Below, piece by piece: positions 39,946-50,400 of a stretch of DNA of 64,000 nt. The translations under genes were made by a program, and so were the position numbers. The stretch lies in the NCBI RefSeq assembly GCF_020215705.1, contig NZ_JAIWNB010000030.1, positions 54,840 through 118,839 on the forward strand. Reading direction: 5' to 3'. This stretch comes from Nonomuraea aurantiaca. Lineage in GTDB: Bacteria > Actinomycetota > Actinomycetes > Streptosporangiales > Streptosporangiaceae. The first letter of the stretch is position 1, and each line of letters begins with the position of its first letter. The notes under the pieces were generated by a model. The model had not been told where the DNA came from, ran no database searches, and was given only the letters and a program-made list of their open reading frames with translations.

Positions 39946-41130
39946 ATGGCCAAGCAGGCCTATATCCGCAACAAGCCGCATCTCAACATCGGCACCATGG
40001 GCCACGTCGACCACGGCAAGACCACGCTGACCGCCGCGATCACCAAGGTGCTCGCGCAGCGGGGCCAGGCGACGTACACGCCGTTCGAGCGGATCGACCG
40101 CACGCCCGAGGAGGCCGTGCGCGGCATTACGATCAACATCTCGCACGTCGAGTACGAGACCGACACCAGGCACTACGCCCACGTGGACATGCCGGGCCAC
40201 GCCGACTACGTGAAGAACATGATCACGGGGGCGGCGCAGCTCGACGGCGCGATCCTCGTCGTGTCCGCGCAGGACGGCATCATGCCGCAGACCAGGGAGC
40301 ACGTGCTGCTCGCCCGGCGGGTCGGCGTCGAGCACCTGGTCGTCGCGGTCAACAAGGCCGACGGCGCCGACCCGGAGCTGACCGACCTGGTCGAACTGGA
40401 GCTGCACGACCTGCTCGCCGAGCACGGCTACCGGGACGTCCCGATGGTCCGGGTCTCCGGGCTGCGGGCGCTGGAAGGCGACCCCGAGTGGACGGCGTCC
40501 ATCGGCGCGCTGCTCCAGGCGGTCGACGACCACATCCCGGTGCCGGTCCGGTACGTGGACGCGCCGTTCCTGATGCCGGTGGAGAACGTGCTCACGGTCA
40601 CCGGCCGGGGCACGGTCGTCACGGGCGCCATCGAGCGTGGCGCGGTCCGGGTGGGTGACTCGGTGGGCGTCGTCGGGTTCGACGACGGGTCCGGGTCCGG
40701 TCCCGGCTTCACCGCGGTGGTGACCGGGGTGGAGACGTTCGGGAAGACGATGGAGCGGGGTGAGGCGGGTGACAACGCCGCCGTGCTGCTGCGCGGTGTC
40801 CGCCGCGACCAGGTGCGGCGGGGCATGGTGCTGGCCGCGCCCGGCAGCCAGCGGGCCCGCCGGTCGTTCACCGCCCGGATCTACCTCCTCACGCCGGAGG
40901 AGGGCGGGCGGCGCCGGCCGATCGCGTCCGGCTACCGGCCGCAGTTCTACCTGCGCACCACCGACGTACCCGGGCAGCTCCTCCTGGACGCCCTCGCCCA
41001 GCCGGGTGACACGGTCGAGGTAGAGGTCGAGCTGGGCAAGGCCGTCGCTCTGGAGCCGGGCCTCGGCTTCGCGATCCGCGAGGGCGGCCTGACGGTCGGC
41101 GCGGGCACCGTACTGGACGTGCCCGCTTGA
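39946..41130 (+). CDS. tuf: Divergent elongation factor Tu paralog
   Basis: A 394-residue EF-Tu. P-loop GHVDHGKTT (residues 19-27), switch I RGITINISHVEY, DMPGH (usually DCPGH), NKAD at 136-139 and the C-terminal GLGFAIREGGLTVGAG are present. It stands alone, not in the str operon (no rpsL, rpsG or fusA nearby), and differs from housekeeping EF-Tu at many normally invariant places. R125 aligns with E. coli Q124, where Q124K gives kirromycin resistance. A279 aligns with G275, where G-to-A/S changes give GE2270A resistance. Likely a second EF-Tu for stress or elfamycin tolerance, like Streptomyces tuf3 or Planobispora EF-Tu1. The function is inference; the residues are seen. Confidence 0.93.
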   Translation: MAKQAYIRNKPHLNIGTMGHVDHGKTTLTAAITKVLAQRGQATYTPFERIDRTPEEAVRGITINISHVEYETDTRHYAHVDMPGHADYVKNMITGAAQLDGAILVVSAQDGIMPQTREHVLLARRVGVEHLVVAVNKADGADPELTDLVELELHDLLAEHGYRDVPMVRVSGLRALEGDPEWTASIGALLQAVDDHIPVPVRYVDAPFLMPVENVLTVTGRGTVVTGAIERGAVRVGDSVGVVGFDDGSGSGPGFTAVVTGVETFGKTMERGEAGDNAAVLLRGVRRDQVRRGMVLAAPGSQRARRSFTARIYLLTPEEGGRRRPIASGYRPQFYLRTTDVPGQLLLDALAQPGDTVEVEVELGKAVALEPGLGFAIREGGLTVGAGTVLDVPA

Positions 41131-41149
41131 GGCGCGCGGCCGGGTCCCG

Positions 41150-41959
41150 TCAGGGGCGGGTCCCGGTCGCGAAGCGGACCGTGCGGGGCAGGACGAATCT
41201 TCCGTAGGCCAGGGCGTCTTCCAGTGCCGCCCTGGCCTCCGGGTGCAGGGCGTCGGGGATCGTCTCCAGGGAGGCGCGGCGGGCGGCCGACCACAGCCAG
41301 TCCCATACCTGTCCGGCCTCGACGACGACCTCGAACACCACGTCCTCGCAGCGGACCCCCTCCAGGCCGCCCGCCACGAGCAGCTCGGTCAGCTCCTCGG
41401 CCGTGTTGAGGGTGCGGTGGAAGGGGGCGGTGCCCGCGTCGGCGGTGTACGGGGCCAGTGCCCGCGCCACGAGGCCGAGCAGCTCGGTCTCGGCCGGGCT
41501 CGCCTGGGCCAGCAGGCTGGCGGCCAGCCGCCCGCCGGGCCGGAGGAGGCCGGTCATGGAGCGTACGGCGGCCAGCGGGTCGGGCAGGAAGTACAGCATC
41601 ATCCCGGCCAGTACGACGTCGAACCGCTCTCCGGGCAGCAGCTCCTCGGCCCGTTCCGCGTCGCCCTGGAGGACCGTCGCGTGCGTCAGGCCGCGCCGCT
41701 CGATCTCGGCCGTGGTGGCGGCGACCATCCCTGGCGCGAGGTCCAGCCCGACCACCCGGCCCGTCGGCCCCACCGCCCCTGCCGCCGGGACGAGCGAGGC
41801 ACCGGTCCCGCATCCGACGTCCAGCACCCGGTCGCCCGGCTCCGGCGCGGCCTGCCGGACCAGTTCGGCGGCCACCGGGCCGAAGAACGGCACGCCGACC
41901 TGTTCGTAGGTGCCGGACGCACGGTCGAACACACCGGCCATGTACTGCTTGGCATCCAT
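41150..41959 (-). CDS. Class I SAM-dependent methyltransferase
   Basis: A 269-residue methyltransferase of the UbiE/Methyltransf_11 type: motif I VLDVGCGTGASLVPAA (residues 45-60), the acidic residue in VVGLDLAPGMV, and motif IV FDVVLAGMMLYFLPD. The substrate cannot be read. The N-terminus MDAKQYMAGVFDRASGTYEQVG resembles enzymes acting on small molecules or quinones. It is convergent with the EF-Tu gene, only 19 bp apart; an rRNA or antibiotic-resistance role is possible but unsupported. Confidence 0.85.
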   Translation of the reverse strand: MDAKQYMAGVFDRASGTYEQVGVPFFGPVAAELVRQAAPEPGDRVLDVGCGTGASLVPAAGAVGPTGRVVGLDLAPGMVAATTAEIERRGLTHATVLQGDAERAEELLPGERFDVVLAGMMLYFLPDPLAAVRSMTGLLRPGGRLAASLLAQASPAETELLGLVARALAPYTADAGTAPFHRTLNTAEELTELLVAGGLEGVRCEDVVFEVVVEAGQVWDWLWSAARRASLETIPDALHPEARAALEDALAYGRFVLPRTVRFATGTRP

Positions 41960-42078
41960 GACGACTCCTTAGCGACAGAGGAGGGGGGAGAGGAGTTGCG
42001 GTGAGAAAGGGGTTCGCGGCGGGCGCCGGCCATCGGGCCCGAGGCCGTAAGGCCCCGGGCCGTCAGAATCTCCGGCCG

Positions 42079-44916
42079 TCAGGCGCCGGGCGCTCCCGTC
42101 GGGGTGAAGCAGAGACGGAAGGTGGCCGGACGCGCGTGGAGCTCGTACTGCGGCAGTGTGGGCGACCCACATGCCGCGGTGCCCACGCCGTGCTGGGCGA
42201 GGTCCAGGTTGACGTGCACCCGGTCACCCGGCTTCAGGTCGGGCCGGTGGCGGGCCGCCTCCAGCTCCGCGGTGGTCCAGCGGCGGGCGGTGAGGCCGAA
42301 GACCGGCTCGCCCGTCACCCTGATGCCCCCGGACGGGCCAGCCAGCTCGGCCCAGCGGACATCCGCCCGGTGGCCGTTCTCCTGCGGGTAGACGTACGGC
42401 GTCTGCAGGTCCTCGACGGTGGCGGACCAGCGGCCGACCCTGGCGGCCATGCCGGTGTCGGGGTACGCCTCGCCGGGGCCCCGGCCGAACCAGGTGACGT
42501 CGCCGAACGCCGCGGGCAGCGCCATCACGACGCCGAGCCTCGGCAGGGGCAAGGTCCACTCCCCGTCCGGCTCGACGTCCACGGTCAGCTCCAGCCCGCC
42601 GTCCGTGGCGGTCCACCGGTAGACCACGTGCAGGCCCAGGTCGGTGGCCGCCGGTGCGACTCTCGCGCGGACGGTCAGCCCGTCGACGGTCTCCACGGCG
42701 TCCACTCGGTGGGTGAGCCGGTGCAGGCCGAGCTCTCGCCACCGGCCGGCCAGCCCGCCGTAGGTGTCGTTGTCGATCGGCGCCCGCCAGAGCTCCAGCC
42801 GCGGCCCCTCGACCTCGACCCCGAGCAGGCGGGTGAGCCGCCCGGTGGCGGGATCGAACTCCAGGTCTGCCCCAGAACCGACGCCCCGGCCACCGGACGC
42901 CGGACGAGCCCCGTCCTGGACGCCGGATGACAGGCCGTCCTGGACGCCGGATGACAGGCCGGCTCCGGATGACAGGCGGGTCTGGCCCCACGCCACCTCG
43001 TGACCGGCAGCGGCCCACGGCTGGTCGGCGGCGAGCACCGCCCGTACCGTCAGCCAGCGCTCCCCCTCCCCGCCGGGCAGGTCGGGCAGCTTGACCTCGC
43101 CACCCGTCGCGGGCACGTCGAGCGGGATCTCGGCGACCGGCACCCCCTCCTCCTCGACCACCGCGACGAACTCCAGGTGCGACAGGTCGCGATACCCGTG
43201 GTGGTTGGTTACCCGCACGACCTGGGCCTGGTCGTCGAAGGCGAACCGGACCGGCTCGAACACCTTCTTCAGGTCCAGCAGCCCCGGCGAGGGCGTCCGG
43301 TCGGGGAAGACCAGCCCGTCGATCACGAAATTCCCGTCGTGCACCGGCTCGCCGTAGTCGCCGCCGTAGGCGTACTCGAACGACGGGTGCGCCAGCCCGT
43401 GATCGATCCACTCCCAGATGAACCCGCCGGCCAGCCGCGGGTAGCGCTCGAACAGCTCCTGGTACTCGGCCAGGCCGCCGGGCCCGTTGCCCATCGCGTG
43501 GGCGTACTCGCACTGCACGAACGGCATCGCCCGCCGGCGCGCGTCGAGCTCGGGGTCGGGCAGCGGGTCCTCCACCCCCTGCCCGATGGCCTCCACCTCG
43601 GCGTGCGAGGCGTACATCCGCGAGTACACGTCGGTGTCGGCGCACGAGCGGTCGCCCTCGTAGTGGATCGGCCGCGACGGGTCGCGCTGCCGGGTCCAGC
43701 CGGCCATGACGGCCAGGTTGCGGCCGACTCCGGCCTCGTTGCCGAGGGACCACATGAACACGCTCGGGTGGTTCTTGTCCCGTTCGACCGTGCGGCGCAT
43801 CCGGTCCAGCAACGCCTCTTCCCAGCGCGGGTCGTCCGTGGGGTTGCCGCGCCAGCCGACCTCGCCGAAGCCGTGCGTCTCCAGGTCGCACTCGTCGATC
43901 ACCCAGAGGCCGAGCTCGTCACAGAGGTCGAGGAAGTCGGGATGCGGCGGGTAGTGGCTGGTCCGGACGGCGTTGACGTTGTGGCGCTTCATCAGCAGGA
44001 CGTCGGCGCGCATGGTCTCGTACGAGACGGCGCGGCCGTGCTCCGGGTGGAACTCGTGCCGGTTCACGCCCTTGAGCAGCAGCGGACGGCCGTTGGCCAG
44101 GAGCACTCCGTCCTCGATGGAGATCGTGCGGAACCCGACGCGCACCCGTACGGACTCATCAGGCAGCGTGACCACGGCCTCGTACAGGCGGGGCGTCTCG
44201 GCGGTCCACGGCTCGGCGTCGACGCTGATCTCGGTGCCGGGCGCCAGGTCGGCGACGCCGAGCTCGGCGATGGCCAGCCGTCCGGGGCCGTCGAAGCTCA
44301 GCGTGCCACGGCCGTCGGCATAGGCGGCGTGGACGAAGACGTCGGCGGCCGAGCGGGTCAGTGACACGTCCCGGAAGATGCCGGGCAGCCACCACATGTC
44401 CTGGTCTTCCAGGTAGCTGGCGGCCGACCACTGGTGGACGCGGACGGCGAGCACGTTGCGGCCCGGCACCAGCCACGGTCCGGCGTCGAACTCGACGGGC
44501 AGGCGGCTGCCGGTCGAGTGGCCCAGCTCGTGGCCGTTCAGCCAGACCCGGGCGAAGGACTCGACGCCCTCGAACCGCAGCCGCCCGCCGGTCCAGCCCT
44601 CGGGCAGGTCGAACACGCGGCGGTGGTCGCCGGTCGGGTTCTCGTTCGGCACGTGCGGCGGGTCGACGGGGAAGGGGTAGAGGACGTTGGTGTACGCGGG
44701 CGAGCCGTGCCCGTGCAGCTGCCAGTGCGAGGGCACCGGCAGGGAATCCCAGGCGGAGTCGTCGTAGCCGGGATCGGCGAAGTCGTCCGCCAGTCCGGCG
44801 GACGGCGAGAGGCGGAAGCGCCAGTCGCCGTTCAGGTCGAGGGAAGGGGCGTCAGAACGTAGTGCGGCCCTGGGTTCGAGGCGGCCCGAACCGGGTGCGA
44901 AGTTTTCGAGATCCAT
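42079..44916 (-). CDS. lacZ: Beta-galactosidase, GH2 family (LacZ type)
   Basis: A 945-residue cytoplasmic glycosidase, slightly shorter than E. coli LacZ. Domain order: sugar-binding jelly roll (residues 30-200; DGPAYTNVLYPF-like SPAYTNVLYPFPVDPP), immunoglobulin-like domain, and TIM barrel from about 275 to 560. The acid/base Glu is in MWSLGNEAG and the nucleophile Glu in FVQCEYAHAMGN. An Ig-like domain and a C-terminal beta-sandwich with TWFGRGPGEAYPDT follow. A small tandem repeat makes a GLSSGVQD duplication between the Ig and C-terminal domains. It releases galactose from lactose or other beta-galactosides; no adjacent permease is present. Confidence 0.93.
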   Translation of the reverse strand: MDLENFAPGSGRLEPRAALRSDAPSLDLNGDWRFRLSPSAGLADDFADPGYDDSAWDSLPVPSHWQLHGHGSPAYTNVLYPFPVDPPHVPNENPTGDHRRVFDLPEGWTGGRLRFEGVESFARVWLNGHELGHSTGSRLPVEFDAGPWLVPGRNVLAVRVHQWSAASYLEDQDMWWLPGIFRDVSLTRSAADVFVHAAYADGRGTLSFDGPGRLAIAELGVADLAPGTEISVDAEPWTAETPRLYEAVVTLPDESVRVRVGFRTISIEDGVLLANGRPLLLKGVNRHEFHPEHGRAVSYETMRADVLLMKRHNVNAVRTSHYPPHPDFLDLCDELGLWVIDECDLETHGFGEVGWRGNPTDDPRWEEALLDRMRRTVERDKNHPSVFMWSLGNEAGVGRNLAVMAGWTRQRDPSRPIHYEGDRSCADTDVYSRMYASHAEVEAIGQGVEDPLPDPELDARRRAMPFVQCEYAHAMGNGPGGLAEYQELFERYPRLAGGFIWEWIDHGLAHPSFEYAYGGDYGEPVHDGNFVIDGLVFPDRTPSPGLLDLKKVFEPVRFAFDDQAQVVRVTNHHGYRDLSHLEFVAVVEEEGVPVAEIPLDVPATGGEVKLPDLPGGEGERWLTVRAVLAADQPWAAAGHEVAWGQTRLSSGAGLSSGVQDGLSSGVQDGARPASGGRGVGSGADLEFDPATGRLTRLLGVEVEGPRLELWRAPIDNDTYGGLAGRWRELGLHRLTHRVDAVETVDGLTVRARVAPAATDLGLHVVYRWTATDGGLELTVDVEPDGEWTLPLPRLGVVMALPAAFGDVTWFGRGPGEAYPDTGMAARVGRWSATVEDLQTPYVYPQENGHRADVRWAELAGPSGGIRVTGEPVFGLTARRWTTAELEAARHRPDLKPGDRVHVNLDLAQHGVGTAACGSPTLPQYELHARPATFRLCFTPTGAPGA
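42912..42978 (-). repeat. 24-bp tandem repeat inside lacZ linker
   Basis: Two exact 24-bp units (42912-42935 and 42936-42959) followed by a partial third copy. They encode repeated SSGVQDGL residues in an inter-domain linker, a place that tolerates length change. Confidence 0.85.
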
Positions 44917-45005
44917 CGCCGCCGAGCCTAAAGGTTCTGGGCGGTTTCGTCATTGATGAGTATTGGTGAGTTTCTTGTCCGTCCCGGTGCGATCGGCCGG
45001 TGGCG

Positions 45006-46235
45006 TCATCTCGCGCGCGCCGGCCGGCCCCCCGCCGTGAGGTATCCGGCCAGCAGCGCCTCCGCCGTGGCCGCCACGTCGTCGTCTCCCGGCAGGAACT
45101 CTGGGCTGTGCAGCCCGGCGGCCGTGTCGACGCCGACGAACATCATCAGCGACGGCATCACCGACGCGTAGGCCGCGAAGTCGTCCGCGCCGCACGAGCG
45201 CAGCTCCTCGGTGACCGTCCATCCCTGGTGCCGCAGCAGTTCCCCGGTCTGTACGGCCAGCGCCGGGTCGTTGGCCAGCACCGGCTCGCCCGGCAGGACA
45301 CGCACCTCGCCGTGGCAGCCGTGCGCCCTGGCCACGTCCTCGGCCAGCTGCGTGAACCGGTCGTGCAGGCCGCGGCGCCACGACTCGGACATGGTCCGCA
45401 GCGTCCCCCTGGCCACCGCCTCGCCGGGGATGGCGTTCGGTGCCGTGCCCGCGTTGACCATGCCGAACGTGACCACGGTGGGCACCATGGGGTCGGCGAC
45501 GCGGCTGACCATCTGCTGGGCGGCCACGATGATCTGGGACATGGCCACGACGGGGTCGCGGGCCAGGTGGGGGTAGGCGGCGTGGCCCTCGGCGCCCCTG
45601 ACGGTCAGCTCGAACTCGTCGGCCGAGGCGTTGACCGCCCCCGGCGTGCAGGACACCACGCCGGCGGCGAGCACGGGCTGGACGTGCGCCCCGATCATGG
45701 CGCGTACCTGGTGCCGGTCGAGCACGCCGGACTCGACCACGTCGAAGGCGCCGGAGGGGTAGCTCTCCTCGCGCGGCTGCAGCACCACGACCAGCGGCGC
45801 GATCTCGTCCCAGCTCCAGGCGGACAGCCCCGTCGATCCCGGGTCCCCGGCCTCCTCCACCCCGGCGTCCACGACGGCGCGGACCCTGGCCACCGCGCGG
45901 GCCAGCGCGACGACGGCGGCCAGGTGCACGTCGTGACCGCAGGCGTGCATGGCGCCGCTGGTGGCGGCCCACGGGACGCTGGTGCGCTCGGCGATGGGCA
46001 GCGCGTCGAGCTCGCCGCGTACGGCGACCGCGGGGCCGGGAGAGCCGATCCTGATCACGGCGCCGGTGCCCGCCACGTACTCCACGAGGCCGCCGGACAG
46101 CGCGTCGAGCACCCGTTTGAGCGTCGGCCCCTCCTCCCCCGACACGCACGGCTGCGCGTGCAGCTCCCGCCTGAGCTTCATGGCGGCGGGTAGTTCGGCC
46201 AGCAGTGCCTCGCGCAGCAGTTCCCCCGGACTCAC
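45006..46235 (-). CDS. M20 family amidohydrolase (N-acyl-amino-acid hydrolase type)
   Basis: A 409-residue M20D-type enzyme. Metal-binding features are RGELDALPIAE, HACGHDVH and the QPREESYPSGA stretch (E-E pair), and the lid domain lies around EGHAAYPHLARDPV. The family removes acyl groups from amino acids (hippurate hydrolase, aminoacylase, desuccinylase). GTG 46235 has AGGAG 7 bases upstream. With the GNAT and racemase at 23-25 kb it could complete an acylate-racemise-deacylate route from D- to L-amino acids, but 20 kb of other genes intervene, so this link is inference. Confidence 0.88.
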   Translation of the reverse strand: MSPGELLREALLAELPAAMKLRRELHAQPCVSGEEGPTLKRVLDALSGGLVEYVAGTGAVIRIGSPGPAVAVRGELDALPIAERTSVPWAATSGAMHACGHDVHLAAVVALARAVARVRAVVDAGVEEAGDPGSTGLSAWSWDEIAPLVVVLQPREESYPSGAFDVVESGVLDRHQVRAMIGAHVQPVLAAGVVSCTPGAVNASADEFELTVRGAEGHAAYPHLARDPVVAMSQIIVAAQQMVSRVADPMVPTVVTFGMVNAGTAPNAIPGEAVARGTLRTMSESWRRGLHDRFTQLAEDVARAHGCHGEVRVLPGEPVLANDPALAVQTGELLRHQGWTVTEELRSCGADDFAAYASVMPSLMMFVGVDTAAGLHSPEFLPGDDDVAATAEALLAGYLTAGGRPARAR

Positions 46236-46303
46236 TCACCTACTCCTCTCGTCACTCCATTCTCGTCAACCTCCTTTCCCCGGTGCCCATTTCGCCGCCG
46301 TCC

Positions 46304-47434
46304 TCACCCGTCCGGGCCCAGGTCGTACACGCGGCGGGCGTTCTCGGCCCCCACCATGGCCGCCACGCGCGCCGCCTGGGCGGCCGACCACTCGCCGTCG
46401 GCCACGAGGTCGCCGAGCACTCGCGCCATCGCCCGCCGCCACAGCTCGGCCCCGAGATGGTGCAGCTCGGCGGGCCCCCACGCGTCCGACGAGAAGAGGA
46501 TCTTGGCGAACGGCGCCAGCTCCAGGCTCTCCGCGACCACCTCGGCGCCGCGCGCGCCCGTGTAGGTGACGCCGAGGCCGACGTCGAAGTAGACGTTCGG
46601 ATAGGCCTGGGCGAGGAACCCGGCATGGCGCTGGTACGGGTAGCAGTGCAGCAACAGCAGCGGCACCCCCGTCGGCTCGGCCAGCTCGATCAGCCCGCGC
46701 AGCAGCAGCGGGTCCGACCGGCGCAGATCGAGGTCGGGATCGCCGAACCCGGTGTGGAACTGCAGGGGCAGCCCGCGGTCGAGACCGGCCCAGATGACGT
46801 GGCGCAGCAGCACCGGGTCCCGGAGCCGGCCGCCCTCCGCCTGCCACCGGCCCGCCGCCTCGGCGACCTCGGCCGGGCCGGGCCGCGCGGGGTCGAAGTC
46901 GAGGCCGTGGCGGTAGGCGGCGATGGTCTTCAGGCCGCGGGCCGCACGGGTGCGCTCGTGGAGCGCCGCGCCGAACCGGTCGGCGAACCCGGCCGCGTCA
47001 CCCTCGGCGACCTGTTCGGCCACCGACTCCAGGCGGACGATCTCGTCGGCGGGCCGGCCGCTGACCTCGGCCATGCCCGCCGGGCTGAGGATCTCCTCGC
47101 CCCGGTAGCCGGTCTCGACGAGGAAGCGCCCCACACCGGAGGCCGCCAGCAGCCGCATGTTGACCTCGGCCGCGCCCAGCCTGGCCCGCCTGGCCAGGTA
47201 CTCCTCGGGCGTGGGGTGCGGGTCGAGGCCGAGCACGGGCGCGCAGTGGCGCAGGATCGCGTGGCCGACCTGGGAGTCGAACTGGGTCATCCAGTGCGGC
47301 ACCGGCCGGTCCGACTCGGTGATCAGCTCCTCGAACGCGGTGCGCGTCAGGTCGTGCGCGGTGGCTCCGTGGACGTGGTGGTCGACCAGCTCGAGCCGTT
47401 CGATGGTCTCGACGAGGTCCGTCATGAACCCCAT
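46304..47434 (-). CDS. Amidohydrolase superfamily metal-dependent hydrolase
   Basis: A 376-residue TIM-barrel protein. The first metal motif is DHHVHG near the N-terminus. Later landmarks are a central His in LQFHTGFGDPD, LLLLHCYPYQRHAGFLA, and an Asp in ILFSSDAWGP. The layout resembles the amidohydrolase half of FluG-type proteins and the amidohydrolases found near glutamine synthetase genes. The substrate is unknown. It is transcribed toward the M20 gene with a 68-bp gap, so the two may be co-transcribed. The start may be ATG 47434 or the ATG three codons later. Confidence 0.82.
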   Translation of the reverse strand: MGFMTDLVETIERLELVDHHVHGATAHDLTRTAFEELITESDRPVPHWMTQFDSQVGHAILRHCAPVLGLDPHPTPEEYLARRARLGAAEVNMRLLAASGVGRFLVETGYRGEEILSPAGMAEVSGRPADEIVRLESVAEQVAEGDAAGFADRFGAALHERTRAARGLKTIAAYRHGLDFDPARPGPAEVAEAAGRWQAEGGRLRDPVLLRHVIWAGLDRGLPLQFHTGFGDPDLDLRRSDPLLLRGLIELAEPTGVPLLLLHCYPYQRHAGFLAQAYPNVYFDVGLGVTYTGARGAEVVAESLELAPFAKILFSSDAWGPAELHHLGAELWRRAMARVLGDLVADGEWSAAQAARVAAMVGAENARRVYDLGPDG

Positions 47435-47496
47435 TGTGTCCGGCGGCGGGGGCCGGGTGTGGTGACCCCCACCGCCGTGTGTCGGCGCCTGTTATG

Positions 47497-50400
47497 TCAG
47501 GCGGCCGCGTTGGCCGTCAGCGCGATCGTCGCCTGGCGGGTGACGCCGCTGACCGTCACCGCGACGGTCACCTGGCCCTTCCGCAGCGCCGTGAGCGTCC
47601 CCGTCGCGGGGTCGAGCACGGCGACGTCCCAGGGCTTGGCGCTCTGCCGCGACCCGATGCGCAGGTTCGGCGAGCCCGACCACACCACGGACACCGGGTA
47701 GGCGGCGGGCACCACCCGGGGGCCCTGCTTGACCGTCGCCGACACGGCCGCCGTCTTGCCGACCCCTACGGCCGCGGGGGCCGCGAGCGCGAGGTCGTCC
47801 ACGTGCGGCCGGACCTGGGCGCCGAGCCAGCTGGGCGCGTCGGCGAACCAGTTGCGCTTGACGTGCTCCGCCTCCTGCGCGGTGACCGGGTCCACGCCCC
47901 ACAGCGACCAACCGGTGAAGCCGCCGTCGTCGGGCGCGGTGGCCGGGTTCTTGCCGGAGTTGCCGTTGATGAAGTACGGCACCGCGTCGACGTGCGAGGC
48001 GTTGAACGTGCCGACGTGGGCCCCGATGTAGGCGGCGCCCTTGCCGGTGGTCCGCTGGAAGTCCGCCAGCCAGCCCTCGACCAGCGCGGCCTCCTTGCGG
48101 TCGCCGAGCTGGCTGCCCTTGCCGGGGGTGGGGTCGCGCGGCGGCACGTGGAACAGCACCGCCACCGAGCCGACGGACGCGTCCCGAGCCGCCGCGTCGA
48201 GCTGGGCCCGCAGCAGGGCGACCTGGTCGAAGCCGCCGCCCCGCAGGTTCAGCCGCGAGGTGTCCAGCGTGACGAACCGGGTGCCCTTGTGGTCGAAGGT
48301 CTGGTACGTGTCGCCGAAGACGGCCTTGAAGTTGTCGATCTTGCCGCCCATCACCTCGTGGTTGCCCGGGATGTAGTGGTACGGCAGCGTCCCGCCGAGC
48401 TCCTCGTCGAGGATCTTCTTGGCCAGCGCGAAGTCCTCGGGCGACGCCTCGTCCACCAGGTCACCGTTGATCAGCAGGAAGTCGGGCTTGGCGGCCTTGA
48501 TCTCCTGGAGCGTACGGCGGGCGTTCTTGACGATGTCGCTGTCCGGGTCGCGGGCCACGAACTGGGCGTCCGACATGACGGCGAACCGCCACGGCATCTT
48601 GGCCACCTCGGGCTTGACGACCGGGTCGGCGACCTTCTGGGCGGGCGGCGCCGTCACCGACGGCGGCACCTTGGCCACGAGGCCGTCGATGAGGATCTCG
48701 TTGGTGTACTTCGCGTCGGCCTTGGTCTCGGCCACGTAGAAACGCCGCAGCTTGAGCGGGTAGCTGACGCCGGGCGGCACGGCGAACTCGACGTACTTCC
48801 AGCCGGTCCAGGTCATGTACGGGCCGCGCAGGATCTGCGACTGCCCCTGGCCGTCGTAGAACTCCAGGCTGGGCCACTCGCCCTTGCCGGTTGAGTTGAT
48901 CCACAGGCCGAACGCCTGCGGCTGCCCCGCCACCTCGATCTGCTGCGGCGGGCTGGCGTAGGCGGCGCGGGTCGCGGTGGACTGGGTGAAGTCGTACGAC
49001 AGCTTGAGGCCGCCCCCGCTCTGGCCGGGCGCGGCGGACAGCGAGCCGGTGGCGCGGGCGGCGGCGAAGCTCCACTGGGCCGCGTTCTCGAAGTCGGCGA
49101 CCGGCTTGTCCTCGAAGCCCACGGTGACGGGCACGGCGGTGCTGATCTTGCCCACCTTGGCGGTGATCAGGCCGGACGTGGTCGCCTTCTTGGACTTGAC
49201 GGTGAAGTAGCCCTGGTCGGCGGGCGTCACCTCGAAGGAGTCGTGGTCGTAGTCGAGGGTGAGGTCGGCCGGTTCGATGGGCGCGGTGTTGCCGTTGTGG
49301 TCGTAGCCGACGACGCCGAAGGTGGCCGTGGCGTCCGTGCCGGCCAGGCCGACCCGGTCCACGGTGGCGCCGAGCCGCTGCAGCGGCTGGAGCACGGTGA
49401 GCTGGAGCGTGCCCTTGGCGGCGCCGCGGGAGGCGGTGACCGTCGTCTGGCCGGGGACCAGGGCGTGGAACCTGCCGTCGCGGACGACGCCGTGCACCAT
49501 CGGCTCGGCGCGCCAGGACGGGGTGCCGGCGGCCGGGCCGTACGTCTCGTCGTATCCGGCCGCGGTCAGCCGCCGCGTGAGGCCGGGGAAGACCCGGTCG
49601 GGGCGGCCGCCGGCGATGGGAGACGCGCCGGGCGCCTTGTCGGGGTCGCCGGCCGTCTCCAGCCAGAAGCCCTTGAGCCTGCCGCTGCCCTCGGGGGCGA
49701 ACAGGGCCAGGCCGTTCGGCACGTGGCGCTCGCCGCCGTCGGACGGGCTGTTCTCGACCTGGACGTCGGCGGAGCCCGGCTCGCGGGCGAGCATCGTGGA
49801 GGAGCCGCCGCCGTCGAGGTTGAGCGCGTTCGCGGCGCCGAGCTCGACCATCATGGCGGCCAGCTCGTTGAGCGTGACGCCGCGGCTGTCGGCCTGGCGG
49901 CCGTCGACGGTCAGCAGGTACATCTTCCTGCCGTCGGCGGAGAAGCCGACCGCGGTGCGCGGGTGCGCGGCCGGGTCGGTGGAGCTCTGCACAGCGCCGT
50001 CCTTGACCAGGACGTAGTTGCCGCCGACCGCCGCCTTGACGGCGTCGCCGTCCGACGACTTCGGCTGGTACTTCACATCGATCTTGTCGCCCTGCTTGAG
50101 CCCGGCCAGCGTGGCGGCCGCGGCGTCCCGGCCGAGCAGGATCGTGGTGCCCGCGGGGATCGGGCCGGTGCCCGGCGCCTGGCGTACCGCCGAGACCACG
50201 CCGTCGACCAGCTCGACCTCGGTCACGGCGGTGGCGCCCTCGACGGCGCGGGCCCGGTTGTAGGAGCCCCACAGCGGCGTGAACAGGCCGACCCCGCCCG
50301 CCTGGACGATCTGGTTGAACTGGGTCAGGGTGATCGGCGCGCCGCCCGCGGGGGTGGCGGTGCCCTCGAAGTACATCCGCAGCACCCGCCCGAGGCCGTC

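Noticed and set aside
41131..41160. Terminator between tuf and the methyltransferase gene
   Set aside because: CGGGTCCCG-type halves occur twice, but the best pairing has a central mismatch and overlaps coding sequence; too weak to call.
41150..41959. Methyltransferase as an rRNA-modifying resistance partner of the EF-Tu paralog
   Set aside because: Only convergent proximity supports it; its motifs are those of a generic small-molecule class I enzyme.
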